Assembly (NCBI GenBank): GCA_022059125.1
Contig: JAEUWY010000002.1
Coordinates: 3,224,001-3,288,000, forward strand
Source of the DNA: Corynespora cassiicola
Lineage: Eukaryota > Ascomycota > Dothideomycetes > Pleosporales > Corynesporascaceae
Direction: 5' to 3'
DNA length: 64,000 bases
The notes beneath the pieces are model-generated. The model saw only the letters and a program-made list of their open reading frames with translations. It did no database searches and was not told where the DNA came from. The position numbers and the translations under genes were made by a program. How positions within the stretch are numbered: position 1 is the first letter of the stretch; each line of letters begins with the position of its first letter. Positions 45,901-56,989 of this stretch are shown here, in pieces.

Positions 45901-46000
45901 TTAATCCTGAAGCCAAGATCCTGGCACGGCAGCTTTCTTCTTCTGCAGTTCAAGCAAGGCCAAGCATATATTTCAAGCATCATGGATGATATGATATACA

Positions 46001-48274
46001 CTACACAAGCCCCCATAAATTTTGAACACTCCTTCCCCTAGACCTAGGATCCTCCGCACTTCTAAATCGAATCTCGTGCAGTCTCAACATCATCCTTGCA
46101 ACTTCCTCACCATTTGATAAATCGACTAAATGCCACTGTCCCTGCCTAAGAACTTTCAAGGTGATCCAAAGAACAAGAAAACAAATGGGCTAGAGGCATG
46201 TCAGCTGTTGTCCGAACCTCTCCAGGATTGGTCTACTCACGGCAAGATACGCAGACAAGAATCCCTGTGCGTGCCATCCATTCCATAACGACGCCCCATT
46301 TGCTATTATGAGAATGAAAAGACACGCAGCAAGTGCTAGATATGCAGTTAGAGGTTGCGCATGCCCACGATAAGGAAAATCGTCGGGGAGATCATTGGTG
46401 CCGCGATTCCAGCGGCGGACAAGCGGAACCTCGCGAAGCGCATTCTTGTTGAGCTTGACACTACAAACAGTCAGCGACCGAAGCCGTATATAGAAACCTG
46501 GACACATTACCAGTTGTAAAAACGTATATATGCCCAGCATTCGCATGCCCAGACAATGATCACGCCGATGGATCCCATCTCAGATAAAACATCAAGCAAT
46601 GTCCCAATGCTTGTTCTTGGCCCGTGGTGCTTAGCCAGATACAGGAACGGGATCCATGCAAAGATGCAAGAAGCTAGCAACGCACGCAGAGGTACTTTTC
46701 GCTTGTTTGTCTTCCCTAGCAACGCGAGAAAGCGAGTATACCACGGCTGTCCCGGCCCACCATCTAAGCCTCGTGTAAGACTGAAAAGCGTACGCGAGGC
46801 AACGTACAAGTTTGTGTTTGCGCACGTCAATGCTGTGAATATTAAGAATACGTTTAGTGTATTTGCAAGGCCCGGTATTTTGCTGGCTTCAGCAACGAGG
46901 ACGAATGCGGACGCAGTCGACCCCTTTGAGGGGTGGTCTTTCGCCACGGTAGGTGTTGCTGGGGCCCAGCTCATGCGTGGGAGATTCGAATCGTTCCACT
47001 CGATGTTGAGCGTGACCAAGACACCAGCAAGTACGTAGAGGATCGCTGCAAGGAATGAGATATAAACAGCGGAAAACTTGACCGTTCTCCCAATCGCGCT
47101 CGGATGAGTCGGCGTCTTTTCTTTCGGCACTCGAGCCTCCAATGCAGAAGCAGCAGTGATCTCGACCCCAACATAAGCAAATGCTGCGATGGATAGGCTC
47201 ATGAAAAAGGCTTGCGACCAATCCTTTGTGACTTCGACGTCGCGAACAGTCACGCTGTCAGGATAGAGTGAAGTGCCGAGTTTTTCGCCGCTACCGACGC
47301 CTTGGTTGATTGCAATCATGATGATGACAATTACTGCAAGGAAGGACAGTTTCAGAGTTCCCCCTATCACTTCGATGAAGCCGTAGATCTGAGTGCGAGT
47401 TACAAGATGTCCAACACATGTTCGTGTAGTCAAATTACCTCGATACCGAAAGCATTTATGATGACCAAGCATACTGGTACCAGGAAGAACAAGACTGATC
47501 CCTGAATACCTGTAGGGGTGTTCCAATATTCAGCTATTCCTGCAGTAGCAGTGACTAAAGCCGCGAAAGAGATGGCATAGGTGAACCTATCAAGGTTAGC
47601 ACTGCCTCTTCAATTCACAAGCATTCCTTACCAATAAGCAACACCCACGGCTATACCTAATTCAACATCCACAAACTCGGTAACGTACACTGTTAAAGCA
47701 CCTGATATGGGCCAAATGCAGAGCAACTCGGCAATGCACTGCATCACACCCCACGCCAGAACGCCGAGCAGGGCAAATGACAGCAAGACTGCCAGTGGCC
47801 CCCCGAGTCTCAGTATTGTCCCGCCTCGAATGTACAGGCCGACACCGAGAACTCCACTAATCGTGATCATCTGGGGATTGTCAGCATGCGGCCAAAAAGT
47901 GCCTTACACGATGCTTACAAAAATATGTATACCGGCAAGACGGCGCCTAAAATCACGTTACTAAAGGACTACATATGGGGGGTCAGAAAAGCTCAGGCAT
48001 ACTTGACTGATCTATCCGCATCGCCCTCTAGTCTAATCACGTCGGCCTCGCCTATTGCGGCAGGATCTTCGTTCACGGGTTGAGCTTCATCACCGACATC
48101 GACCTTGAGACTCGAGGTCCCCTGGCTAATGACAGACAGCGGAATACTGCTCGGATTGGGGCTCGACGGATTAGGCTGCAGACGGTCGGCCGCGACAGTG
48201 CTGGGTTGCGCAGGGCGCAACCAGTCGGGCATCCACTCAGCCCAGGACTCTCTCTCATCGCGCTGGGACTGCAT
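46001..48274 (-). CDS. Amino-acid permease (APC superfamily)
   Basis: Seven exons (48274-48003, 47946-47919, 47870-47632, 47586-47439, 47388-46511, 46460-46241, 46189-46001) close in phase to 657 residues. The N-terminal about 95 residues are hydrophilic. The transporter core then begins with MITISGVLGVGLYIRGG (TM1) and LLSFALLGVLAWGVMQCI, and includes FGIEIYGFIEVIGGTLKLSFLAV, SIAAFAYVGVEITAASALEA and FLIFTALTCANTNLYVASR. It ends with a last membrane helix in exon 7 (PICFLVLWITLKV). These are the marks of fungal plasma-membrane YAT-type permeases, which import amino acids with protons. The 28-nt second exon is small but completes KRRLAG before TM1. Substrate unknown. Confidence 0.88.
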
Positions 48275-48935
48275 GGCGCGGATCCGTTTCGGAACCACCG
48301 AGGTTGAATCAGCATCGATCAGGGGAGGTGGTATAAGGGTACCCACGCGTTCACGGCGAATGTTTTGGTTTTAAGAGGCCTCAGCTGCCTCGCTTTTCAG
48401 CCTGGGGGAGTCATCCGTTCGCTGGAAAGAGCCTCACTTTGCATGCCCTGCCCCCTTCGAGGCTGGGAGCTGAGCCCCTTCGAGTGCCACCGCGCATTAG
48501 GTGGTGCAGGACACCAATCACGCCTTGGCTGCGATATTGGTGCCTGTCTGGCTGGCCGGGCAGTCTGCCTTCTTTCGCGATGCGTGGCGCACAGCGTCCA
48601 ATGGCGTTCGCCTGCGGAGCGCCCCCCGGCTGCGGCCGCTTCGTATCTGTCGCAGGTGACAGCGACGCCGGTCAAGGGATAAGGCTATGCTGCCGTCCGG
48701 CGCTGGTGAGCCTGCTTCGACCAGGCCTCGATGCGAGTGCTGGCGACGTATCTCCAGCGATTCTCACCTTCTCCATTCCGAAGCTTCTCCATTTGCTATT
48801 CTGATCTTCGATTCTCAATGTGCGCCATGTCCATTGGAACTACTTTGCGTAAAGTAAGCCTAATCTCCACCTTGCTCTCATCTCTCCGGTTTGTCGAACC
48901 ACTTGTGGCTGATGCGCGATTGGGGGTGGCCGTAG
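48275..48935. other. Intergenic, upstream of the permease
   Basis: Open frames of 90-120 codons on both strands lack domain signals. It is probably the promoter and leader of the permease. Confidence 0.45.
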
Positions 48936-49283
48936 TTGTTCCATCATGACAAAAAAGAAGTCAAGCCAGATTTGGTTACTCAGAATTTACGGACGCGGTA
49001 CTTTGACGAAAGGATACTCAAGGAGCTCCTCACGGAGCTGTTTGGGGCGGACAATTACAGAGTGGGCGTATGTGCGTTCCCGCCCTGTCGCGCACCCGCT
49101 GCTAAGATCAGATCGCAGATGAAGGAAGACGAATGGATAATCGATGTCCCACGACTTGTTACCAATGTAAGCTGCAGTCTTCCAGAAAACGCAACTTTTT
49201 CCTGCTAATACCAATAGGATGAGCTCAAGTATGAATAATTGTGCCGAAACTATGCGAAGGCTGACTTTTGCAGGCGCGCAAAA
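48936..49283 (+). CDS. Possible small gene or gene remnant upstream of the CorA-like gene
   Basis: A frame reads YFDERILKELLTELFGADNY, then KEDEWIIDVPRLVTN, followed after a canonical intron by DELK and, after another, RAK. The alternation (xxYRVxxxxDxWIIDxPRxLTxDE) resembles a small domain seen at the start of some fungal proteins, but I cannot name it. There is no ATG in this frame at the beginning; a nearby ATG (48946) is in another frame. Possible introns are 49069-49107 (39 nt), 49169-49218 and 49229-49274. It could be a broken gene or the start of a transcript continuing into the CorA-like gene. Confidence 0.3.
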
Positions 49284-49516
49284 ACGTGAGTCGTGTCTGG
49301 GGGCAGGGAGGGCCCATGTGATGGAGGTCCGGTGGCGGGGCGAATGCGCCTTATTACCTGCGCCCGCCGGCGCACTTCTTGTACAGCCGCGCTGATCGAA
49401 ACACTTCTCCTTTCTTGGTCAATCTTCACCTGTATATGTATCGCATCGTAGTAATTCACCACATTTTCCTCCAGCGCTAAGCGACCTTGAAGCCTTGACT
49501 TTTTTGTGATCGAGTA

Positions 49517-51139
49517 ATGGACCTTGCAGCTAGCTATGGATTGGCAACGAATTCTAGTTCATTTTGGGCGCGCGTTAATGATTCGAGTCGGTGCTTTGAG
49601 CCCGAGTCGAAGTCCATACTGCCGCTTCACATCGTCGACATACCGGCCTCTTCGCAATTGAATCAGTCCAATGCCGAGGCACCGGTGAGGAGACAGGAAT
49701 GTTCCAATTTAGCGACGCTCGATAAATATCTTGGAGCCAAGGCAAACTCGGATTACAAGTTTAGGTTCATGTAGGTCAATTGGAGTCGCGTGGCGATCAA
49801 GTATCTAATGTCTCCCCCAGTTCAATATGCCAGAAGAACTCGTGGTCTAGGCTGCAAATCACGAAGCCGATGCTAAGAAAAATCATCGAATTCCACAGCA
49901 TTAGCCCTGGATTTGTAGAAGTTCCACTTGGTTTCTTCGACCGCATGACCGATGAAGAGCAGACCTTTTGTGTTCCCTGGACAATAGACGAAGACGAGAA
50001 CTCATGCCGTCAGTCAATCTTGCATGTCTTCAGCAATGATCACCAACTGATCTCTCTTCTCAGAATTCTTCTATACCTTCCGTTATGCCGAATACAAGGG
50101 GCTTCCAAGTGAACCTTGGGTTATTCGGCAAGCCGGCGTCTACCAGAAGATCGACCTACAGACAAAACAGTCTCTAGTCATTCTCGTAAGCGCAGTTCCT
50201 GATTCAGCTGCGCACATGCGCGTCCTGGAATGCCTCGAGAGTCATCAAAAACAGATGGAGCGGAATCCATTGTGGGTCCATGGCGTGATCCACGCATCTT
50301 ACTCGATGCGGTGGAGAGAATATATTGCTGAATACGAAAAGAGGCTCTTGCCCATTGTAAGACTTGACGACAATTAGCACCCATGAAAATTTCCACTAAT
50401 CCTGCAAAGGCCGATACCACAACGGCGACGTTTATCACAAGGCCACTGCGCGTGAACCATGACACGCTAGGCACGGTCCGATCGCTAGAAAGTAGATTCC
50501 TCACTCTCCCCGCCATTCTTGGCACATTCGAAGACATCCTACTCGGCCTCGGAGCGCTGGGCAAGGATCTCTCTATCAGAGGTCTGGTCTCGCCCCTACA
50601 GGAGCGAAAACTTGCGTGCCAGCTCGAAAACTCCCAGAGGCACTCAAAAGCCATCACCCGCTCCGCACAGTTCTTACAGAAACGAAGCAACAACACCGCG
50701 ACACTTCTCGCAGATACACTGGCGTTTCGAAACCAAGGCGTTGCCCAGGAACAGAATATGAGCATGATTGTCTTGACACGATCTGCCGTCTTCATTACCG
50801 TAATCACTTTGATATACCTCCCATGGACTCTTGTGACGGTATGACTCCGACATGGATCTTGAGACTTGCGCTCTGGCTAACAAAGTTTGATAGGGAATAT
50901 TCGGGATGGAATTCTTCGAGTTGGACACGAAAACACTCCGCATCGTAACGTCGCCCCAGATTTGGATATACTTTATCGTTTCTTTCGGAGCAACCCTCTT
51001 CACAGGAGGCTTGTATTACTTGATGGCCGGTATGCCACAAATACGTAAGAAGCAGCAGGATAGTGGCCATGACGAAGATCGTGTGCCCATAAGCCTTCAA
51101 CGGGGCAACACCGATATTGAAAAGAACGGATTTCCATAG
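49517..51139 (+). CDS. Fungal CorA-like transporter with altered GMN motif
   Basis: Five exons (49517-49770, 49821-50008, 50064-50356, 50410-50838, 50894-51139) close in phase to 469 residues. The pattern YGLATNSSSFWARV, FRFI/SICQKNSWSRLQIT, ISPGFVEVPLGFF, YTFRYAEYKG..VIRQAGVYQK, PLRVNHDTLGTVRSLE and the C-terminal pair of membrane helices (VFITVITLIYLPWTLVT, then IYFIVSFGATLFTGGLYYL) are those of fungal CorA-like Mg2+ transporter proteins. The signature after the first helix is GIFGMEFFEL, so the Asn of GMN is Glu. In CorA channels this Asn contributes to ion recognition, so transport of Mg2+ is doubtful. Its stop lies 16 bp from the stop of the convergent kinase gene. Confidence 0.85.
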
Positions 51140-51155
51140 GGGCCGTTAAGTAATT

Positions 51156-54100
51156 TTATCCGTGCGCCCCAATCCAAATGGGAATCACCCGGATTGTGCT
51201 GCCTTTTATATCCGCTATCCAAACATGGGGTTTCAACTTGTCAGGCGGTTTCAGCTTGTCAGCTGGTTCTGGCGAGTAGATGGATGCTGCAAACTTGCTT
51301 CGATACGTCATGCTGGGAAGCTCGGTAGAGCTCGTGATCTTGAGCTCCTCTCTAGGTGGAGCAATAGGAAATGTGAACAGCCTCAGCTCGTTATGGGCTT
51401 CTTTTGTTCCGAGTGCCAGGGCCCTTTCGTCGCCGCAGTCCATCAAAAGCTTCAGTAGACGGTAGCCCCGTGCTCTGCTCTGTGATTTACGATCAGTTGC
51501 CCATGAATGCATCACTAGCTTTTTCTCTTGGGATAGGAGTATATATGCCGGTTCTCCATGATGAGGTGCAAATGACGTAAACAACTCCTGGAGTAAGTCC
51601 TCTCGTCCCTGCCATCTGGTTAAATTCTGTATGGAAAGTTCGTAGGAAGGGAAGGGTTACGTCGTGAGTTATCTTATTCGGCCTAAAGGGTACTCTATTT
51701 CCATTACGGATCGACCAAGCCCATATGGTAACCGCGTTTTCTTCCAAGCTTTTATTTTCCCTGGGTTTCATCACCGTGTATAAAATGTTTGATGTCGAAA
51801 AACGAATGTCCCGAACGTCCTCGGCTGATTCTGGCAGCGGTATTGGCCGGCCTAGCGGTGTGTTCGGCAGCGAGCTCGTTTGCGATGACGACGACATTAT
51901 CGAAACAGATCTTCAAATTTGTTAATAAGGATAGGATATAGGGCATAGACGTGAATACTTTTCATCGTGCATACTGAGCAGTTGATAGAGGCTCAGAACA
52001 TACAAGGCGCCATTGCTTTGCGTACTAGTCAATACGAATGCGACATGTTTGGCGTCAGGTGAGATCGCTATTTTCCAAATTCCAGGTAGTGGAAGCTCGA
52101 CATGAGCCACTTCTTTCAACTTGCTGGTATGCGAACCAGGCTGATCGATGTGAAAAACGTAGCACTACTAAAAGTAAGCATGATGATTGAAAACCTCGCA
52201 ACGGTATGACGTACATCAAATTCGTAATGATTCGTAGTTGCCACAATGTATTGAGTTGAGATGCCAATGCTCCCATTCCATGAACGCTGCTCATCATTTG
52301 GCCTGACACCAGAATATTCCACCAGGTCCTCGAAATTCTCCGTGAGGCAGACGTGGTTCAGAGAGTATGCCCTGATCTCATTCTCCATCACACAAACGAG
52401 TGGATGGGCGTTTGGCCCAAACTCGCAGACTTTGACCGTAGCTGGCAATGAAATGTCCCATTTCCGTACATAGTTTACGTTTTCGGTTTTGATGGGCTTG
52501 GGAATGCTCATAAAACGTCGAATACGATCTCGTATCCGTTCCTCTTTTTGAGGCACCACACCATTCACGATGTTGTTGTAAGCTCTTCCTGATTCTCTCA
52601 AACTTGCTGCGATATGTTTGGCCCTTGTTTTCCGGCGTTCTGCTGGGTCGATGACGAGAACCTTGTCTTCAAGGAAGTTGACCAGTTCCCTGAAAATGAT
52701 CCCTTCGTCTTCATTACGCTGCATAGTCTTCATCTTCAGCTCACGAAACCATCTCTTCACTGCATCGCTCACATGTGCATCGGCCATTCTGTGCGGCTCA
52801 TTGCCACCTGAGAAAGTGAAAAACCTGTCAAGGCCTTGGTTGCCCTGCTTGAATCTCAACTCACTGAATTCAAGTACAGCTTCCAGGCCATTGTATAGAT
52901 ACGACAATATCACGCTAATGACACAGCCAAGCGACCAAATATCACTCTCAGCCAATACAGGATGTCCGTCGACGCAGGCTTCGGGCGCTAGGTATGTACC
53001 GGTCCCACGACGGTTGACAGTGGGGTCGGTGAAGGATTGATCGTTGGAGGCCTGTGCCCGCCTTTTGAAGACTTTGTTGAAATCCTTGATGTCGCTGAAT
53101 GTATAGGAGGGTTGCAGTCTAAGGTCGTCAATGTGTTTGCGCCTTGGTTTCACCCGTGACATGTTGAAGTCGGAAAGCTTCCACTGCTCGTCATCGGTAT
53201 CAGGATAAAACACGAGAATATTCTGCGGCTTCAAGTCCATGTGAAAACATGATATCTTTTCAAAGTCCTCCGACTCCAGCTCGTCGTGAAGATAGGCAAT
53301 GGCTCCTGCAAGACCAACGGCACATCGAACCATCCTCGCTTTGTGTGCCCATGTCTGCGGAGGCTTTGGTCGAGAGGACATGTATTGTCGAAGGTCGCAC
53401 TCGGCTAGTGGCATAAATAGGGAGTAGATCGAGCCAATTTGGACGCTACCCATGCTTTCCAAGATGTTCGCGTCCTTGCGCGCATTTCGAACCAGCTGGC
53501 GCAAGACATTTCTTTCTTGTTCATGTGCTTTTTCTCGAGAAGTCAATTCAAAATCTTTCCGTGCCAGTGTCTTTCCTCTTGTGTTAGACATCCCTTCTTC
53601 ATACTGAAAATGACCCGCCGCAATTACAACCATGTAAATCTTGCCAAAAGATCCTTCGCCTATAAGTTTTTCTCTCTGGTAAGGGACAGTGGACCAGGTG
53701 TTGTATTTTCGCTCCTGGTTTTTCCTAATGATCGCCGCAAAGAACAGCCCTTGATTTCCGAGAAACGTGTCAACGACCACGTCTTGGTCATTGCCCAAGA
53801 TGTCCTTTAATTTGTCGACATCCTGAGTCGGCAGATTAGCCCTCTCCTTCTCGGCAAGGCCCCATAACTCGGTCGCTACCAGATTCAAGGTGAATTTTAT
53901 CAGGGCCTGGGCTCTGCAATGCGAGTAAATCAATATTGCGAGGAAGTTCTGGAGCTTCCGGTCAAGGACATTCTGGGCCAACCATGACGGGCGAAGACTA
54001 CGTGAACGGAGTTGCGGATCAGCGACGAGATAGTCGAATAAGAGTTCGAGCTTTTCGTATCCCAACACATTTTTCGCCGTGTCTTTGGGGAAGAAACGCT

Positions 54101-54248
54101 TGTCACGTTGTATGATAACTTCGGTGTGCTTTTCGCCCGAGTCGGGATCCACCTCTTCAACTTCTAGCTCGGGAACAATGATGCATCTGACCAGGCTTCG
54201 ATACACAGAATCAAGAAGGCCCTCCAGACTCGAGGAAGAATGCGCCAT
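51156..54248 (-). CDS. Large Ser/Thr kinase-like protein with propeller-like C-terminus
   Basis: Exons 54248-52215, 52164-51959, 51910-51661 and 51608-51156 give 980 residues. Residues 1-170 form a helical N-terminal region (LELLFDYLVADPQLR, then FLGNQGLFFAAI). The kinase domain (about 185-540) has IGEGSFGKIY, LARKDFEL, FHMDLKPQN (HMD for HRD), SDFNMSR (DFN where DFG is usual), GTGTYLAPEA and DIWSLGC. After a basic linker come repeated strands such as VCEFGPNAHPLVCVMENEI, WKIAISPDAKHVAFVLTS and ITIWAWSIRNGN, which look like WD40-type blades. The altered DFG raises doubt about catalysis. The introns are short and phase-consistent; the last acceptor (51609) was chosen by frame. The product is probably cytosolic or nuclear, with a signalling role by inference. 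Confidence 0.8.
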
Positions 54249-55600
54249 GCCTTTCGGGGGTGCTCTCGGCCAGAATGAAGCCGTTCCGCGGCGGTCAGGC
54301 CAGCTCCTGGGTAAAGTGGGTGGGGCAGCTGTGGAACGGTTGGGCGGGTATTACCAAAAGAATGGACCTGACTAGTAACAGATGGTGCGATGAAAAGCGC
54401 GAGCATTTAAGAACATTCTGGAAAGCAGTAAAACGGGACACCGAGGAGACTGGGAGGGCTGTGAAGATGCAGGCAGCCATGCTGGGAGAAGGCGAAGTAG
54501 GCGCACACCGGGTTCGCTGCTGGGGCGGCTGATATTATGCGCCAATGAGGGCTGCGCCCCCTGATTGGCTGGATTTGACCTCCGTGGACCTCCTTCACCA
54601 GCAATCAGCGTGCGCTTCGAATGCGCACACCATCCACATTTCATCTCCGTTCAAAAATCTTCAAATAAAGCTCGTTTGAGTTCACTGTCGACGCGAACAG
54701 CCCTTGAATCGATTGTGAGGCTATGCCGGCTTCGTATCTCGCCCGTATTCAGCTGAGGACGATTAGTGTCCAGCCTCGGCTGTGTAATATGCATGGCCAG
54801 CCTCACTTTAAGGCTGCACACCCGGTTCCGGAACGAGACATCATGTGACTTTTTCCAAGTCGAAGATGCAAGGAGTGTGTTGCGTGTTCATGAAATTTCC
54901 TACAAACACCACCTGCTCGGATCTCGGCATCCTTGACGGTGTCTCTTGATAACCCTGGACAACCACGGCCCATCCTATAGTAGACGACAATGCCCTTTGT
55001 GTTTGTCCTAGATTTGAGCATTTCCACAACACTGAGGTACCTAGATACCTATATAGCACAAAACTATATACACTAGGGTCTAAGCAAGTGCGTGTGTACT
55101 TATCCATGGTGTTCGTCCGTACTCCATTCTAATCAAAGCGATTTACATGATAGGCATCGGGTTGATTAGATTTACTATTCTTATCAAATCTTTAGTATAT
55201 TGCGCTCTCTATGCATCTACTACGCACAGTAATCATATTAATCTGTTGGCATGGGGGGGATTATCTAGGAACTCTATTATGAGTAATCATTTGGGTATTC
55301 TCCACTGGCTTTTACTCTATACCTGCCTACAGACCCCCACCGTAGACGTAGCACACCTATCTGAACCAATAGAAATTTATTTCAAGATCACTGTTCTGAA
55401 ACTAGCTAGCTGCTGCTGGGTGACCCAACTACAAGGGGTTCGAATAATTAGTATACACATACATTTAAAAAAACAGATATCTAGAGGCTCCTCATTTCCC
55501 CAAGCCACCACACTCACACATCAGCTACTTGATTCCGTCTCCTCACCTTTTCAACTACCCCCGTCACTCAATTCCTCTCCCAGCCGGAACATTTCTCAGC
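54249..55600. other. Intergenic, two divergent promoters
   Basis: 1.35 kb between the kinase and the oxidoreductase starts. It is GC-richer to about 54650, then AT-rich. Small open frames only. CT-rich leader sequence precedes the oxidoreductase ATG. Confidence 0.5.
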
Positions 55601-56989
55601 ATGGCAGAAAACATCTCCCCCGACTACCTCGTGATCGGCGCAGGCGCCATGGGCATGGCCTTTGTCGATACCCTCATTGCCGACACGAAGGCTACCGTGG
55701 CGATGGTGGATCGCTACGCTCGTCCAGGAGGTCACTGGACCATTGCCTATCCCTTTGTCACTCTTCATCAGCCATCATCCGTCTACGGCGTCAATTCTCG
55801 ACACCTTGGCGAGGACAAAATCGACAAAATCGGCTTGAACAAAGGCATGTTGGAGCTAGCGACCGGTGATGAGGTCTGTGCCTACTTCAGTAAAGTCATG
55901 CACCAGACTTTTCTTCCATCTGGTCAGGTCACGTATTATCCAAAGCACGAATATATGGGAGAGGGCAAGTTCCGATCCATCATCACCGACAAGTCTTTCC
56001 AAGTCGGGCAACACACACGCATCGTAGACGCGACGTACATGAAGGTCATGGTTCCCGCTATGCGCCCACCTCCTTATGAAGTCTCGCGAGATGTGAACCT
56101 CATTACGCCCAATGACTTGACAACAATTTCTCGACCTTACGGTGGCTATACCGTTGTCGGAGCCGGAAAAACTGGAGTCGACGCTGTCTTGTGGCTGATA
56201 GCCAACGGGATTGATCCAAAGGATATTTCGTGGATTATGCCCCGGGATCAATGGTTTTGGCAGCGCGGGATTTTCCAACTCGAGCAGATTGCAGCAGAGT
56301 TCGCCAAAACTGGTGAAGCGATCAACAATGCAACATCCACGGAAGACCTGTTCCTGCGGTTCGAATCTTACAATCAGGTTCTGCGGTTAGACAAGAACGT
56401 GTGGCCTACTATGTTCAGGTGTGCCATAATTTCTAACGCTGAGTTTGAGCATATCAAAAAAGTTGGAACAATTGTACGCCAAGGACGGGTTGTACGTATT
56501 GGCGCCAGTGAAGTGACATTGGAAAAGGGAACATACAAGCCCAAGCCTGACTCCCTTTACATTGATTGTACTGCCGACGGTCTAGCAAAGCTTGAACCTG
56601 TGCCAATATTTAACGGCAAACATATCACGCTGCAGTCGGTGCGCTTCTGCCAACAAGTTTTAAGCGCCGCTGTCATCGCCCACGTCGAGGCTACTTATGA
56701 CAACGACGATGTCAAAAACGCACTGTGTGGCGTTGTCCCGCACCCAGACGAAACCACAGACTATATTAATGTTAGTCTTCAGACCTATCGAAACAGACTA
56801 CGATGGCTTGCTGAACCAAAGATGGCTTCCTGGTTGATGAAGTGTCGTTTAGACGTATCTGCGTTACCATCACTATCCGGAGAATCTGTTGGAGTCAAGG
56901 AGCTTGAGGCTAGAGAGTTGGGAATTTGTCAGAGCATTTGCGATGGATTAGATAAATTTGCTACCAATTTTGTAGAAGCAAAAGCTTAG
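55601..56989 (+). CDS. FAD/NAD(P)-binding oxidoreductase
   Basis: A single exon of 462 residues. The N-terminus DYLVIGAGAMGMAFVDTL is a Rossmann dinucleotide site (GxGxxG at about 13-18). A second one, YTVVGAGKTGVDAVLWL, lies near 184-198, as in two-nucleotide flavoproteins. Between them are PGGHWTIAYPFVTLHQPSSVYG, typical of flavin-containing monooxygenase-like or uncharacterised fungal flavoproteins, and later LYIDCTADGLAK. No signal peptide or membrane helix is present. An in-frame ATG at 55529 exists, but the residues before the Rossmann strand would be atypical; 55601 is preferred. Substrate unknown. Confidence 0.85.
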   Translation: MAENISPDYLVIGAGAMGMAFVDTLIADTKATVAMVDRYARPGGHWTIAYPFVTLHQPSSVYGVNSRHLGEDKIDKIGLNKGMLELATGDEVCAYFSKVMHQTFLPSGQVTYYPKHEYMGEGKFRSIITDKSFQVGQHTRIVDATYMKVMVPAMRPPPYEVSRDVNLITPNDLTTISRPYGGYTVVGAGKTGVDAVLWLIANGIDPKDISWIMPRDQWFWQRGIFQLEQIAAEFAKTGEAINNATSTEDLFLRFESYNQVLRLDKNVWPTMFRCAIISNAEFEHIKKVGTIVRQGRVVRIGASEVTLEKGTYKPKPDSLYIDCTADGLAKLEPVPIFNGKHITLQSVRFCQQVLSAAVIAHVEATYDNDDVKNALCGVVPHPDETTDYINVSLQTYRNRLRWLAEPKMASWLMKCRLDVSALPSLSGESVGVKELEARELGICQSICDGLDKFATNFVEAKA

